Origin: Aurifilum marmelostoma
Lineage: Eukaryota > Ascomycota > Sordariomycetes > Diaporthales > Cryphonectriaceae
Direction of reading: 5' to 3'
Assembly: GCA_027559495.1 (NCBI GenBank)
Contig: JAMXSV010000017.1
Coordinates: forward strand, 372,001-436,000
Length of the DNA stretch: 64,000 bases
Shown one piece after another: positions 12,961 through 24,851 of the stretch (within the stretch, counting starts at the first letter, position 1; each line of letters opens with the position of its first letter). Under the pieces are notes generated by a model. The model was not told the origin of the DNA and did not search any database. It was given only the letters and a program-made list of their open reading frames with translations. Both the position numbers and the translations under genes were made by a program.

Positions 12961-15870
12961 CTACCACGCCTCATGCTGCTCCTCCTGCCGCGGGTGCGGA
13001 TTCCCCGTGATCTCCTTGATGACCTCTCTCGTCCTCGCGTTGTCCTCAAAACTCAGATTGATCAGGTCCACCACCTCATCCACGGTGAAGAACAGACTGA
13101 GCTCGCTGTCCATCCACAGGAACCGCACATCTCGTAGGTTTGACTGCAGCACCTCGCTAAGGTACTTGAGCCGCATCCACGAGGGCGCGTACTGCATTGT
13201 CTGCGGCGCTGCCTGCTGCTGCTGCTGCTGCTGCTGCTCTTCTGTTCCTCCTCCCTCCCTGCGGCCCGGCACAAACAGGTCATCCAGCTCCGTCACGCTC
13301 GCAATCAGCTTGGCGATGTTGTAGGCGTCGTCCTGGCCGATGGACGGCGCCTCCATGACGTCCGAGATGATCTTGAGTGAGATGGCGTCCACCAGCGAGC
13401 CGACGGCTTGGTACCAGGCCGATCTTGCCAGGATGGTCTCCCAGGTAACTGCGAGAGACCGCACGCGGGCGGTGGCGGCGTCGACACAGCTGTCTGTATC
13501 ATCCTGCGTCAGGAGGCTTTGTTCACCTGGAATTTTCAAAAACAATCAGCCAGGAGTTCTCCCGAACAAGGGATGGCAGGGTAAGACCTGACGAACCTCC
13601 TAGGAGATCCCTGAGGATGGTTTTTTGTATGTTCATCTCGTTGCTGTACGCACGGGCGGCAAAGCTCTGCAGCATCTTGATATCGTTGTCGAGGCGCAGC
13701 GATCTCTGTGCCTGTGTGCTCAGGTCATCGCGGGCCTTCCATGATGCCGCGAAATCGCCGAGCTTTTCTGCTAGATAAGTCGTGTCATTGTAGAGGAACC
13801 TGTCGAGGTGTGAGCAGCCAGAGCGAAGAGAGTGACAAGAAAAGGCCCAAATGGTTTGAAAAAAAAAACTCACATGTTGCCTCCCATGTCAAGCGAGTAG
13901 TAATATGGGCCCACGGCTCGGAACATGGCCAGTGCCAGGGTTGGCAGGGCAAACAATCCAGCTGCAGCTTTGGCCACAGGACTCCCTTCGTGTCTGTTTT
14001 CTGGTTGTCAGCCAGCGAAAATGACCAAAGGCTAGGAGGAAGTAGGAACCACATACTCTGCTTGCGTCAACATCGCACCATCCTCTAGTATGGCGAATAT
14101 AAGCTGTAGGACAGGCTCCGGCATTGAAGAGATGTTGTATGTCTCTTTGAGCGTCATCTCCCTCTGTCGCTCGGCTGGCGCGCTCGTTGAAGCTGGCTGT
14201 CTTGAAACAGGCGCGCTCTGCGGTTCTTCCTGGGCATCGTCATCGCCCCATCCCCAAGCTGCACCTGCGTCATCCTCGTCGTCTTCGCCGCCACCGTTGT
14301 CTGCTCGCTGCTTTGGTCCTGGAGGTTCTGGTTCAGCGGTCTCCTGAGCATCGCCCTCGTCACCCCAGGCACCCCATGCATCTGCTCCATCGTCGTCCAA
14401 GCCCTCTGCCGACTGCGGGGCCTCTGTCTTGGATGCCTGAGGAGCCACGTCTTGCTGATCGCCTTCATCATCCCACGCTCCCCAGTCATCGTCGGCGGCG
14501 GCTGCAGTGGCCGGCGCAGCTGCAAGCTCCTGACCCTCAGCGCGCGAGACCATCTGTTTCTCGATCCTCTCCACTTCCTTGGGAGACCCGAGCCCTCCAG
14601 ACAGCCGGGTCCGTACCGTGTCCAGTGCAGTCTCTCTGCACTTTGCGAGCCAGACCTTGGGCGCATCGTCCACCCAGTCCTGTAGCTCGTTGAAGCCGGC
14701 CAGGCGCAGCTCTGAAAGCCTCGCACAGAAGCGCCTCGCGGCCGCCATAATGCTCTCAAAGTAGTCCATCTCCTTGAGCGATGCAGGGACAGCCGGGTCC
14801 AGCCAGAGGGATATGATCCGATTTGCAATGTCTGGCATCATCAAAGTGGACATGGATTCGATCAGGTCTGCCGGTAGCCGCTGCGCAAAGTAAGAGAGGA
14901 CCGTGTCCATGTCGGAGAAGAGGGCGTCTATCGACCGGTCTGCTTGGCCCTCTGCCCGCAGGACATTACCGTCCAGGACAACAACTGACAGAGTCTCGCT
15001 GCCGACACCCATACGAGGGCCCACGATAGCCTGGTCGATCTCGTGCCATAGCTGCGCCATGCGCTGGTCGACCTCCTTGTACGCCTTGAGTCCCGTAGCA
15101 GCATCAGAGAGATTCATCGCCTCGCCGTCCATCGCTTCCCTGACCGAGGCGGTCCTCCCTTCAACGTCGACGTGCACCAGCCCCTTCCAGACATGCTCGA
15201 GGACCTCGTGCACGGTGTTCTTCAGCTCAAAGGCCCTCCAGGTCCAACAAGCGCACGACCCGCACGCCCTTGCCGACCGGCAGCGCATCAAGAGCCTCCC
15301 ATGCCCTCTCGAGCAAGCCCAGCGCATCCAGTATGCGCCGCTCGCGACATGCCTGCTCGGCCTGGTCGAGGAGCCCACTGACGTCTCTGATGGCGGCGAG
15401 GGCCTGGCGCACGTGCCTGTTGTAGGCGAGCTCATCCTGCAGGAAGGCGACCTTCTCCTCGGCCTCGAGTATTGCCTCTCCAGAGACAGCGGGCTCGGAA
15501 GCCTGTCGCAGGATGTCGTTGGCGGTCTGTCGTGATCGGAGTATGTCGGACTGAAGGGAGGCGGCGTTGGCTTTCCAGGTGGCCACGTCTGATGCGGTCT
15601 GCTCATTGATGGTGTGGATCTCGGCCTGGTTGCGCGTCCTGTGTTAGTAGAGGGGCCGTCCCTGATCCACGGTGGATTGGCTTGAAGAGCAGGGGCAAGA
15701 AAAATACAAACCTCGAGGGTGGACTTGGCCTGTGAGAGCGCCTCGATGGCCTGGGGTAGCGCCTCAGAACTCAGCTTTAGGGCCGAGGCATCTTCTTCCG
15801 GGAATGTGCCCTCTGTGGTGAAGTTGACTAGGGCCTGGCCAAGAGCGTCTGACGAGCCCTGCGCACTCAT
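12961..15870 (-). CDS. ZW10/Dsl1-type tethering and kinetochore protein, one apparent frameshift
   Basis: Exons 15870-15712, 15625-14057, 13993-13874, 13799-13597 and 13526-12961; introns of 86, 63, 74 and 70 bp. The protein resembles fungal ZW10, the Dsl1-like subunit of the NRZ/Dsl1 complex that tethers Golgi-to-ER vesicles; animal ZW10 also acts at kinetochores. The N-terminus is predicted coiled coil. The middle holds repeated acidic Trp motifs (DDDWGAWDDEGD, WGAWGDEGD, WGWGDDD). The C-terminal helical part contains GGNMFLYNDTTYLAEKL and a Gln run. Exon 2 breaks at 15234-15236, where one surplus base throws the frame: the sequence reads LLDLEGL then stop, while AFELKNTVHEV continues one frame over. 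Dropping one base gives 2616 coding nt (871 aa). No intron can explain the jump. I read it as an assembly error or a strain-specific lesion, not an old pseudogene, since everything else is intact. Confidence 0.87.
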
Positions 15871-18004
15871 GACGGACAGGGAGTGATACTATGCGCACGT
15901 GTGTGTTGAGAGTGCGAAAGCAAAAAAGAAATGAAGACAGTGACGACGGTTTTGCGACAGGCTGTCAGGAAATTGATGCTCGTGGCTGGCAGGGGGAGCA
16001 GCATGACCCCGGCAGCTCCCCTAAGCTCAGCTCCGGTTAGCCCAGGCCAGGGTCCTAGGCGGTGGGTGCTGTTGACTTCCCGGTCTTTCTGCTGTAGTTA
16101 CAAGTAACCATGGATTTTCACATGCTGCCATAACAGATTTGTGTGTAAATATATTTTGACAATTGTACCAGGTAGTCAATGGATGACATGACTTTGTCTT
16201 CTTTATTCATTCGTTTTTCCTCTAAGTCTTCTTCAGAGACAATAATTGTAGTTCTGCTAGGCTCGATTAGAGATTGTTCTATGCTCAAGATATTCCTCGA
16301 TATGCAAGATTCTTGACAGCAGTGAGCTCGGGAGCATGCATCTGAGCCAGACCAAGAGTTTGAGAGCAGCAATACGGTGAGTTATCAAGGTTGGAATGTG
16401 GCCAGATATGACCCTGAACACTGAGTATTCAAGTAAGTATGTACTATGTAAGGCTGGTAAGTTGCTTGATTGGAAGACGGTCATTCAGGGTTGGGGCTTT
16501 CTCTTTAGCCCTAGCCCAGCCGCTAATGGCGGGGGAAAAGGGTACTACCTTCTCGAGCTGCCCCTCCATGACAGGTGCTGTAGACCTTCACCCGCGCCTG
16601 ACCAGCAGGGAAGACTCACCAGAGATTGCCTGATCTGGGCGTGAAGGGAGTCGTCCGAGTGCGTCCTCCACCTGTTTTGTCGTCTCGGGCCTTAATCAGC
16701 AAGATTCTTTCTTTTATTTTCCCTTCCCCCTTGGGAATGCGAGCCTCGAGTCATTACGGAGTCAACCATGTGCTGAGTCTTGCACCGCACTTATTTTGTC
16801 GTCACAGTGCGTCACTTCTCAGCCTGCCTGCCTACCACCAACCACCTCTTGCCCAGGCTTACCTTGACTCGCCCCGTTTTTTTCCTTCCCGTCTGGCAGA
16901 GATACGCATGGAGCCTTCATGATCGCATAGACTGACCGAGTCCTCTCTCTGCCGAAGCTCTACCCTCGGTCGGCCAGTGTGCAGGGTCTCGACTCGATAT
17001 ACAGCAGCACTACAACAGAGTGGACAGGGCATACCGCTGGATCCTTCAGGCCGCTCATCGATCCTGACTGTCGTCTTCGCCAGGGGCCTGCATCGCGATT
17101 TCACCTCGAGGAAGAGGGAATAAAGAAGGAGAAAAACAACACCCCTTCCATCAGGCAGACAACACACACACACTTGTTCTTACTGCTGCGAGGTATGTCA
17201 CCCTGCAGTCAGCTCGGCCTTCTGCCCATAATCACCACCCTGTTGTGCACCTCCAACCTGCATGTCTTACCCAATACCCTTACTCAAATCGGCACAATTT
17301 TTTCCTCTTCTTTCCCCCTACACAATCCCCACCAATCTCACTGCCTCAGGTCCCCTCATTCCCACCAGCCCGCTCGTGCATGAGCACAACGTCTGAGCCA
17401 ACCAACTCAGGGTACACATCCGGAATTCATGTCCCGACTTGGAGGTGGTCAGTCTGGCCTGCCGCCCGGTGCTTCTGGCACTCCAAGCGGCTCCAGAGGG
17501 ATAGCCGCCACCGGCAGCCCCATCTGAACCATGGCCTGCCTCCGCCGTTTGTCCAGAGCCATGCTCCTCGCCGCACTGGCTGCCCTGCTTGCTTCTGTTG
17601 CCTTGTATCGCCAAGGCGTAGACCCTCGGTATGAACTAGACTGATGGGACCATGGGCACATGCATCACCCCTCAAGCACCGTACCCGAGCCCATAATTCC
17701 ATTTGCACCGCCTGTTGTTTGTCATGTGCCAACGCACGACAGGTGGTGCATATGCATACCGCCCTGCCCTATCTCTTGTCGGCCCCTCGGGCACACACCT
17801 AATCCCTACCCCTCCTCCAGCTCCCGATATCATCCTGCCCTGTTGAGCACTCGTCATACATATATACTCCAGAAGGGGGAGGGAAGAAAAAGAAAATCCC
17901 CCCAATGCCTCATTTCTAGCTGTAATTCCGTCTTCCAACGGCTATGTACTGATCATCTCACCAGGGACGTCAGGGGTTTCTTTCAGAATCTCACCGTCTT
18001 CAAC
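15871..18004. promoter_or_regulatory. divergent intergenic region between ZW10 and the M16 peptidase gene
   Basis: Holds the 5' flanks of both neighbours. The part near 16100-16450 is AT-richer and has no coding signal. The part near 17150-17360 is pyrimidine-rich, as expected for a fungal promoter or 5' UTR. The frame of the M16 gene stays open upstream to 17660, but that extension is low-complexity and lacks domain features, so I did not include it. Confidence 0.5.
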
Positions 18005-21000
18005 ATGGCACCTGCACAGAAGCCTCGGTTCCGCAAGATCCAGGAGTTCAAGACCGAGTATGCTCCCACCACCATCACCCAGTATGAGTCGGTGCGGAGC
18101 GGCATGCAGGTGATCGTGGCCGACCGCGAGGGTCCAAAGATCAACGGCTACTTTACCCTGGCCACCGAGATCCTGGACGACTCTGGGGCGCCCCACACCC
18201 TGGAGCACCTGGTCTTCATGGGCTCGAGGAGCTACCAGTACAAGGGCCTCCTCGACAAGCTGGCCTCCAGGGCCTACTCGAGCACCAACGCCTGGACTGC
18301 TGTCGACCATACCGCCTACACCCTCGAGACGGCCGGCTGGGAGGGCTTCGCCCAGATCCTCCCCGTGTATCTCGAGCATGTCATCCTGCCCACCATCACC
18401 GACGAGGCCTGCACCACCGAGGTCCACCATATCGATGGCGAGGGCAACGACGCGGGCGTGGTGTACTCTGAGATGCAGGCCCTGCGCTTCAACATGGCCG
18501 AGCTCATGGACCTCAGGGCGCGCCGTCTCCTCTACCCAGAGAACGTCGGCTTTCGATACGAGACTGGTGGTATGCCGGAGCAGCTGCGCGAGCTGACACC
18601 GCAGCGGATCCGCCAGTTCCACAAGGACATGTATCAGCCTCGAAACCTGGCCGTCATTATCGTTGGCGAGACAGACCATGAGAACCTGCTCGACATCCTG
18701 GACAAGTTCGAAGAGAGTATCGAGGACAGCATACCTCCACTTGATGCCCCATTCAAGAGGTAGGCCGTTACCACTGGACCGTGGGACCCGTAGGTCCCGT
18801 GGTATACTGTTCGTCTTGCTGACATAAATTCGATATCAGGCCTTGGATTGACTCTCCCCAGCCGCCTCCTCTCAAGGAGACCGTCGTAGTGACAGAAGAG
18901 TTCCCCGAAGAGGATGAGTCCACTGGAGATATCGCCTGCGCCTTCTTCGGCCCCAACTGCAACGACCTCATTGCTGTGGCCGCCCTCAATGTCCTGCTGA
19001 CCTATCTCTGTGGCTCGTCCGTCTCGGTCCTTGAGAACATCATGGTGGAGAGGGAGGAGCTGGCCAGCTCCGTGTCTTACTGGTGGGACGCCAGGCCCAA
19101 CTCCACCATCTGGTTCCAGCCCACGGGTGTCGCTGCTGACAAGCTCGACTTTGTCGAGAAGAGGCTGCACGACCTCCTGAAGGATGTGGCCTCGAAGCCC
19201 CTCGACATGTCATACATGAAAGAGTGCATCAGCCGCGAGCGGCGCCAGGTCAAGTTCTCGGCCGAGAGCTCGGAGCAGTTCTACTCACAAAACATCATCT
19301 CCGACTATCTCTTTGGCAGACGGGATGGCTCGACCTTGAGCGACCTCAAGACAGTACGAGAGTACGATGTCCTGAACCAGTGGGCCGACGAGCAGTGGCG
19401 CGATTTCCTGAGAAGATGGCTGGTGGATGTCCACCACGTCTCTGTCCTGGGCAAGCCGTCGATGGCGATGGCTACCAAGCTGAAGGAGGCCGAGGAGGCG
19501 CGGGTTGCCAAGAGGAAGGAGGAGCTCGGGCAAGACGGGCTGAAGAGGCTGGCAGAGAAGCTCGAGGCGGCCAAGGCCAAGAACGAGGTCGAGATCCCCC
19601 CCTCTGTCCTCGATCAATGGCCGGTGCCGGGCACCGAGTCTATACATTTTATCGAGTCCATGACGGCAAGATCTGGGAGGGCAAGGTCTGTCGGGGTGGG
19701 CCAGGGCACAGCTCAGAAGCTCATCGATAGCGCCAAGCCGGGCCTGCCTCTGTTCGTCCAGTACGAACATGTGCCCAGCAATTTTGTTAATGTCGCACTT
19801 CACGTCGGTACCTCGAGCGTGCCAGCCGAGCTTAAGCCCCTCATGTCCATCTTTATTGACAATTTCTTCAACACGCCCATCAGGCGCGGCGGAAAGCTGG
19901 TCGACTTTGAAGACGTGGTGATGGAGCTCGAAAAGGACACCATCAGCTACGCCATAAACGGCGGAGGCAAGGTGTACGACCCCGAGAGCATCTTTATCAG
20001 TCTGCAGCTGGAGCCGGAGAAGTACACGGCGATCATCGAGTGGGTGCGCGCCCTCATGTTTGACAGCGTCTTTGATGTGCGGAGATTGAAGGCGAGCATC
20101 TCCAAGACCCTGGCCGACATTCCCGAGGCCAAGCGAGACGGGCGGTCCATGTCCCTCGAGGTCGACTGGGCCCTGCACGTCGAGAAGTCATGGCTGCCCA
20201 TGGCCAGGCGGACGCTCGTCAAGGCGGTCTATCTGCGCCGGCTGAAGAAGCTGCTGCAGAAGGAGCCGGAGAAGATTGTCGAGATGTTTGAGCAGCTGCG
20301 CAGGTGCCTCTTCACGTTCGAGAACGTCCGCGTGCTGGTGACCAGCGACATCGCCAAGCTGGGCGAGCCGGCGAAGCCCTGGGACAGCCTCACCAAGCTT
20401 CTGGGCAGCGAGAAGGACATGGCTCCCATCATTGAGACCCACACTGTGCTCAACGCCGAGGGCAAGTCGCCGGGCAAGGTCGGCTCCGTCATCATCCCCA
20501 TGACCAGCCTGGACAGCTCGTACAGCGTCAGCACTACGCAGGGCCTCAAGTCGTACAACGACTCGAGGGTGCCGGCGGTGCTCGTGGCGATAGGCTACCT
20601 CGAGGCCGTGGAGGGGCCGTTGTGGAACGCCGTGCGCGGCAGCGGCCTCGCCTATGGTACACACTTTAGCCGGGAGCTCGACTGGGGCTTCCTGCAGTAC
20701 CGCGTCTATAGATCACCCGACGCCAGCAAGGCGCTCGACATCTCGCGGGAGACGGTGGAGAAGATTGCTACCGGCCAGGTCCCGCTGGACAGGCATCTCG
20801 TGGAGGGTGCCGTCAGCGGGATCGTGTCTGGATTCGCTGACGAGCAGTCCACGATGGCGGACGCGGCCCAGCAGAACTACATCCTCAGCGTCGTCAGGGG
20901 GCTGGGGCTGGACTGGACCAAGAAGATCATGGCACAGGTGCGGAGTGTCACGGACGACGAGATACGGCAGGTGATGAAGGACTTGATCATGCCGGTGTTC

Positions 21001-21380
21001 CAGCCAGGGAAGAGCAATGTGGTGGTAACGTGTGCGCCCATCATGCAAGAGGTGAGTTTCACATCAAAGAAGATAGGTGCCGCTAGCTTCCGTTGGGATT
21101 CGAGAAAACTGACTTGATCTCTCTTCTACTGCAGAACATGGACAAGGCATTCAAGGCCATGGGCTACGCCACGCAGGTCAAGGCGCTGTCGGACTTCCAT
21201 GAGGACTACGGTCTTGCTGGGGGGGATGATGATGGCGACGAAGATCCGGAAGGCGACGAGGACGAGGACGAGGACGGTGATTCTGAAGAGGATTCTGAGG
21301 ATGAGGACGACATGTCTGAGGAAGGGGACGCCATAATGGATGGTATGGACGGTGGATCAGACCTTGAGATGGAGGATTAG
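18005..21380 (+). CDS. M16-family zinc metallopeptidase (YOL098C/SDD3-like)
   Basis: Exons 18005-18759, 18840-21051 and 21135-21380, giving 1070 aa; introns of 80 and 83 bp. The inverted zinc-binding motif HTLEH is at about residues 63-67, with a candidate third ligand Glu near 138 (TTEVHHIDGEG), as in pitrilysin/insulinase-type M16 enzymes. Size and the GSRSYQYKGLLDKLA segment fit the large single-chain fungal group related to yeast YOL098C and presequence-protease-like enzymes. These enzymes degrade peptides in a closed chamber. The last exon is a very acidic Asp/Glu tail, unusual for a matrix protease and more suggestive of a cytosolic or nuclear protein. I chose the ATG that starts MAPAQKP because family-like sequence follows at once; the frame is open further upstream. 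Confidence 0.9.
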
Positions 21381-22145
21381 AAGCATTGGCATCCACAGCT
21401 AGCTGAGTAATGTGTTAGACCCTAGACTCATTATTCATGATAGAAATACGCAAGACATGCGACTGATATCAGTCATGGCTGTTTTTCCAAGCACTTGATG
21501 TCGCCATCGTGAGGGGGAGGGTGTGGATTATACCGTGGTACTACTGTAGGTATGTATACCTTGGCCTGCAGCCACAGTTAGCACTATACGTGCCCTGAAC
21601 AGCCATGGTGCCATGGTGCCACGGTACTCTTGCCAATGACCCTTCTCTAGTGATTCTAGACTGCTGCTGAGCGCGGCCTGGCCCGTCAACAGTGGGGCTC
21701 CCAGCTTGCCGGATTCGGCCCTCACCTATCGCCTAGGAGAAGATACGTAGTGGCAATAAAAGCATTTATGTCATACAGTAACATAGGCACCATGCACGAC
21801 TGCTTCTGGAGGGGAAGGGCCACCTTCCGATGAGCGGTCAGTCAGTCGAGTTGGTGAACAAACGAAGAACTTGTCGAAGTCAGCCTTCTATTTTTTTTTT
21901 TTTCTTCTGAAAAGCTTCGTAAATCCTGCCAACTATAAGATATCTAGCCAGACCGCAGGTTTTCTTTCCTTTCTTTTCTGATTTCTTCTAATTACCCCCT
22001 CTGGTTCTCGGCATCTTTCTGCACGAGCTCAAAGAAACCTACGATCTCGCGTTTGCTTCTTCCACCACCAATCCCCCTTTTTTTTTTTGCTCACCAACAC
22101 ACAAATACTCTCTCTCTCTATCTCTCTCTCTTTCCAACTGATACA
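21381..22145. promoter_or_regulatory. intergenic, promoter of the LOG-family gene
   Basis: Contains the 3' flank of the M16 gene. It has palindrome-like words at 21533-21560 (TACCGTGGTACTAC) and 21604-21634 (repeated CATGGTGC). A strong CT tract (about 22108-22135) sits immediately upstream of the LOG start codon, a common fungal core-promoter feature. Confidence 0.5.
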
Positions 22146-22352
22146 ATGGAGTCTGGTGGCGCGTCGCCGATGCCAGGGGCCAAAACTCCCTCCCAGACCT
22201 CCAAGCGCAAGATCTGCGTGTACTGCGGCTCCTCGCCAGGGACCAGACCAGAGCACATGGAGGCTGCACGACAGCTGGCGCGGGTCATGGCCGCCAACGA
22301 CATTGGTCTGGGTGAGTATTCGACGGTGGTTTTTATCTTTCCGAAACGTATA

Positions 22353-22393
<41 letters not shown>

Positions 22394-23014
22394 ATATGTG
22401 TGTGTGTGTGTGTAGAGGACTAACATCTGACCCCTCGTCTCCTCTCTCAAGTATACGGCGGCGGCACGGTCGGCCTGATGGGCGAGATCTCCCGCACCCT
22501 CGTCTCCCTCTCCGGGCCCGACGCCGTGCACGGCATCATCCCGGCGCCGCTGGTCAAGTACGAGCGCGACCCGACCTACACCTCGACCGCCGCCGCCCAC
22601 CCGTCCAACGGCGACAAGCCCCTCGCGATCCCCGACGAGTCCGTCTTCGGCCGCACCACGGTCGTCCCGGACATGCACACCCGCAAGAAGATGATGGCCC
22701 AGGAGGTGCAGGCCGGCGGGCCCGGATCCGGGTTCATCGCCCTGCCCGGCGGCTTCGGCACCATGGAGGAGCTGCTCGAGATCTGCACGTGGAACCAGCT
22801 CGGCATCCAGCGGAGCGGCATCTGCGTGCTCAACGTCAACGGCTTCTACGACGGCCTCGTCAGCTGGATCGGGAAGAGCATCGACGAGGGCTTCATCCGG
22901 CCCGGGAACGCAGAGATCCTGTCGTCGGCTGCCACCCCCGAGGAGGCGGTCCAGGCGCTGGCGGACTACAAGACGCCTGACTCGGTGCTGAAGCTGTCGT
23001 GGGGTAATGAGTAG
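22146..23014 (+). CDS. LOG-family cytokinin riboside 5'-monophosphate phosphoribohydrolase-like protein
   Basis: Exons 22146-22311 and 22452-23014, giving 242 aa. The fold signature is clear: CVYCGSS near the N-terminus, VYGGGTVGLMG straight after the splice, the conserved Arg of MHTRKKMM, and the LOG motif PGGFGTMEEL at about residues 151-160. LOG enzymes cleave ribose 5-phosphate from cytokinin nucleotides to release free base. Close relatives hydrolyse other nucleoside monophosphates, and older databases call the family lysine decarboxylase-like. Expected to be cytosolic. The intron is 140 bp and holds TA and TG microsatellites. An in-frame ATG lies upstream, but the extension is CT-tract translation and was rejected. 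Substrate is unknown; neighbours give no clue. Confidence 0.9.
22349..22413. repeat. (TA)n plus (TG)n microsatellite within an intron
   Basis: A TA tract of about 44 nt (22349-22392) and a TG tract (22396-22413) fill much of the single intron of the LOG-family gene, making it the longest confidently placed intron in the window. Length variation here could alter splicing efficiency. Confidence 0.9.
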
Positions 23015-23813
23015 CTGGGAGGGGGGGGGGTGGGGGAGGTGGGTCTGAACGACGGATGCCGGATCGTGGTCATGAGGAAATGGCATGGTATGAAATACTT
23101 ACTGCACCTCGTATACACATATTCGGACGACGAGATGGACGCATCATTGGGCAAATACGCGGATGGCAGGAACATGGTACAATGCTTGGGGGTGGGGGGC
23201 AAAGGGGGCACTGCGGCGTTGGTGCAATTGTTTTCTTCTTTCTCTCTCTTCCAAGACAGATTTACACAGACAGAGAGAGACAGACAGACAGACAGATAGA
23301 CGGCAACGTCTTTCGGACTAGACAGGCTCATGGGAAAGGGATATATTTCGTGGGGCTGCTGGTGTTGATGTATAGAACGGGTTTTACAACTCTCTAGACA
23401 CAAGGGCTTCTCGTAAATCCAGTCAATTCATTATGCATGTATGTCATTAATGAGAAAAGAATGAGAAATAAAAAATAAAATAAAAACAAGTACACCCAGG
23501 AGAAATCGACCCCATCTTGCAGACACACATGACCCGTGTAAGCGTATACAGCTACTACTATCATCATGTCAAATTTTGGCAAAACTGCTTTGTTGTGTCA
23601 TTCATTACTTGTCTGGTCGAGCAACCTTTTTAATGCGCCGCTTCCAATGTCGTCTAATTTCGTGCATGATCATACAAGCGCTCTCTGTATCTGCCCCTCT
23701 CCCTCCTTCTTCTCCCTTCCAGCCTTCTGGTCTTGACGGCCTCATTCCGTGTAAGGCTGCTGTCACAGCTGTTCTTCTCCACCACCAACATCTCTAGGGT
23801 GAAGAACAAGCAC
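23015..23813. other. intergenic, convergent 3' flanks
   Basis: Lies between the LOG gene (+) and the proteasome gene (-). Contains a CAGA repeat (about 23265-23297) and an A-rich stretch near 23455-23490. No coding signal was seen. Confidence 0.5.
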
Positions 23814-23874
23814 CTAACTGTCGACATCCATGCCCTCGGCAGCACTAGCAGCAGCCGGCGCGCCACCCTCCGTC

Positions 23875-23906
<32 letters not shown>

Positions 23907-24851
23907 ACCACCGGCCTCCTTGTCGTCTGCGACCGAGTCGATCCAGGCCTTGACGTCCTGGCCGTCGTACACCTTGAAGGGGTCGACCTTCTTGACGCCG
24001 TCCTTGCTGATCTCCAGGCCCACGATGCCCACGCTCGTGTTCTCCACCGTCAGCTCGCGGTCCTGCACCAGGCTCTCCTTGAGCGCCCGCAGGCCGTGCC
24101 TGATCAGCTCCTCCCGGTCGCAGCTCGCAAACTTGTCCAGGTTCTTCTCCAGGTACGTCCGGGCCATCTGGGACCGCCCGCCGATGGCAAACGCCACCAT
24201 CTCCTCGCACATGCCAGAGGGCTGGAACTCGAACAGGTGGGGGCCCTTGTCGTCGACGCCAGCGACCAGCAAGCCCACGCCGTACGGCCGCTTGCCGTAG
24301 TGCTGGGTGTTGATCTGGGCCTTCTCGCCGATCATCTCGACCAGCGAGCGCAGGGGCATGTCGCGGCCGTACGTCAGGCGGTGGCCCAGGCACTGCTGCT
24401 TCATAAAGTTGGAGAGAACGCGCGCGTCAGAGGCGAGGCCGGCGATGGCGATGCCCACGTGAGAGTCGATGGGGAACAGTTTCTTTTGGTACGAGGATAG
24501 TTCTTCGGCATTGCGCTGCATGAAAGAGAAGGTTGGTTGGCTGGCTGGACCGGGGAAAGAGAGAGGAACAAGGCAGAGAGGGGGACGGGGACGGGGAGAA
24601 GGGGGTGCCGGCCATACCTTGATGCCCACCAGGACCGAGTGTGACTTGCTTGCTATTCCCACGACCACTGAACCTTGCTTGACAGCCTCGGCGGCGTATT
24701 CGACCTGGAATATTCTGCCTTGCGGCGAGCTGTGGACGAAGAAGAGCCAGGTTAGCCAGAACAAGGAGCCAGCAGGCGCGACGACGGCCAGTCAGAAGAG
24801 CTGAACGGCTTACAATGTGACTGAGTCGTTGTCGTAGTTGTTTCTGAACAT
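23814..24851 (-). CDS. PRE5: 20S proteasome alpha subunit (PSMA1 / yeast Pre5 type)
   Basis: Exons 24851-24814, 24729-24618 and 24515-23814, giving 283 aa; introns of 84 and 102 bp. The first exon encodes only MFRNNYDNDSVT plus two bases. The alpha-type signature follows (FSPQGRIFQVEYAAEAVKQG), then KRPYGVGLLVAG and ARTYLEKNL. MFRNxYDND and the RPYGVGLL context match PSMA1 (Pre5 in yeast) better than other alpha subunits. Alpha subunits form the outer gated rings of the 20S core and lack the catalytic Thr. The protein is about 20 residues longer than the human subunit because of a C-terminal tail rich in Gly-Glu and Ala. It is divergently transcribed from Vps55 across about 0.8 kb. Confidence 0.95.

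Noticed and set aside
17660..18004. N-terminal extension of the M16 peptidase
   Set aside because: In frame and open, but low-complexity and without a targeting signal. The ATG at 18005 starts the family-like part.
17942..20664. Three long minus-strand frames
   Set aside because: All lie antisense to the M16 peptidase exons, which have clear motifs on the plus strand.
22087..23086. Long frames on both strands over the LOG gene
   Set aside because: One reads through the intron microsatellite and the other is antisense. Neither has family motifs.
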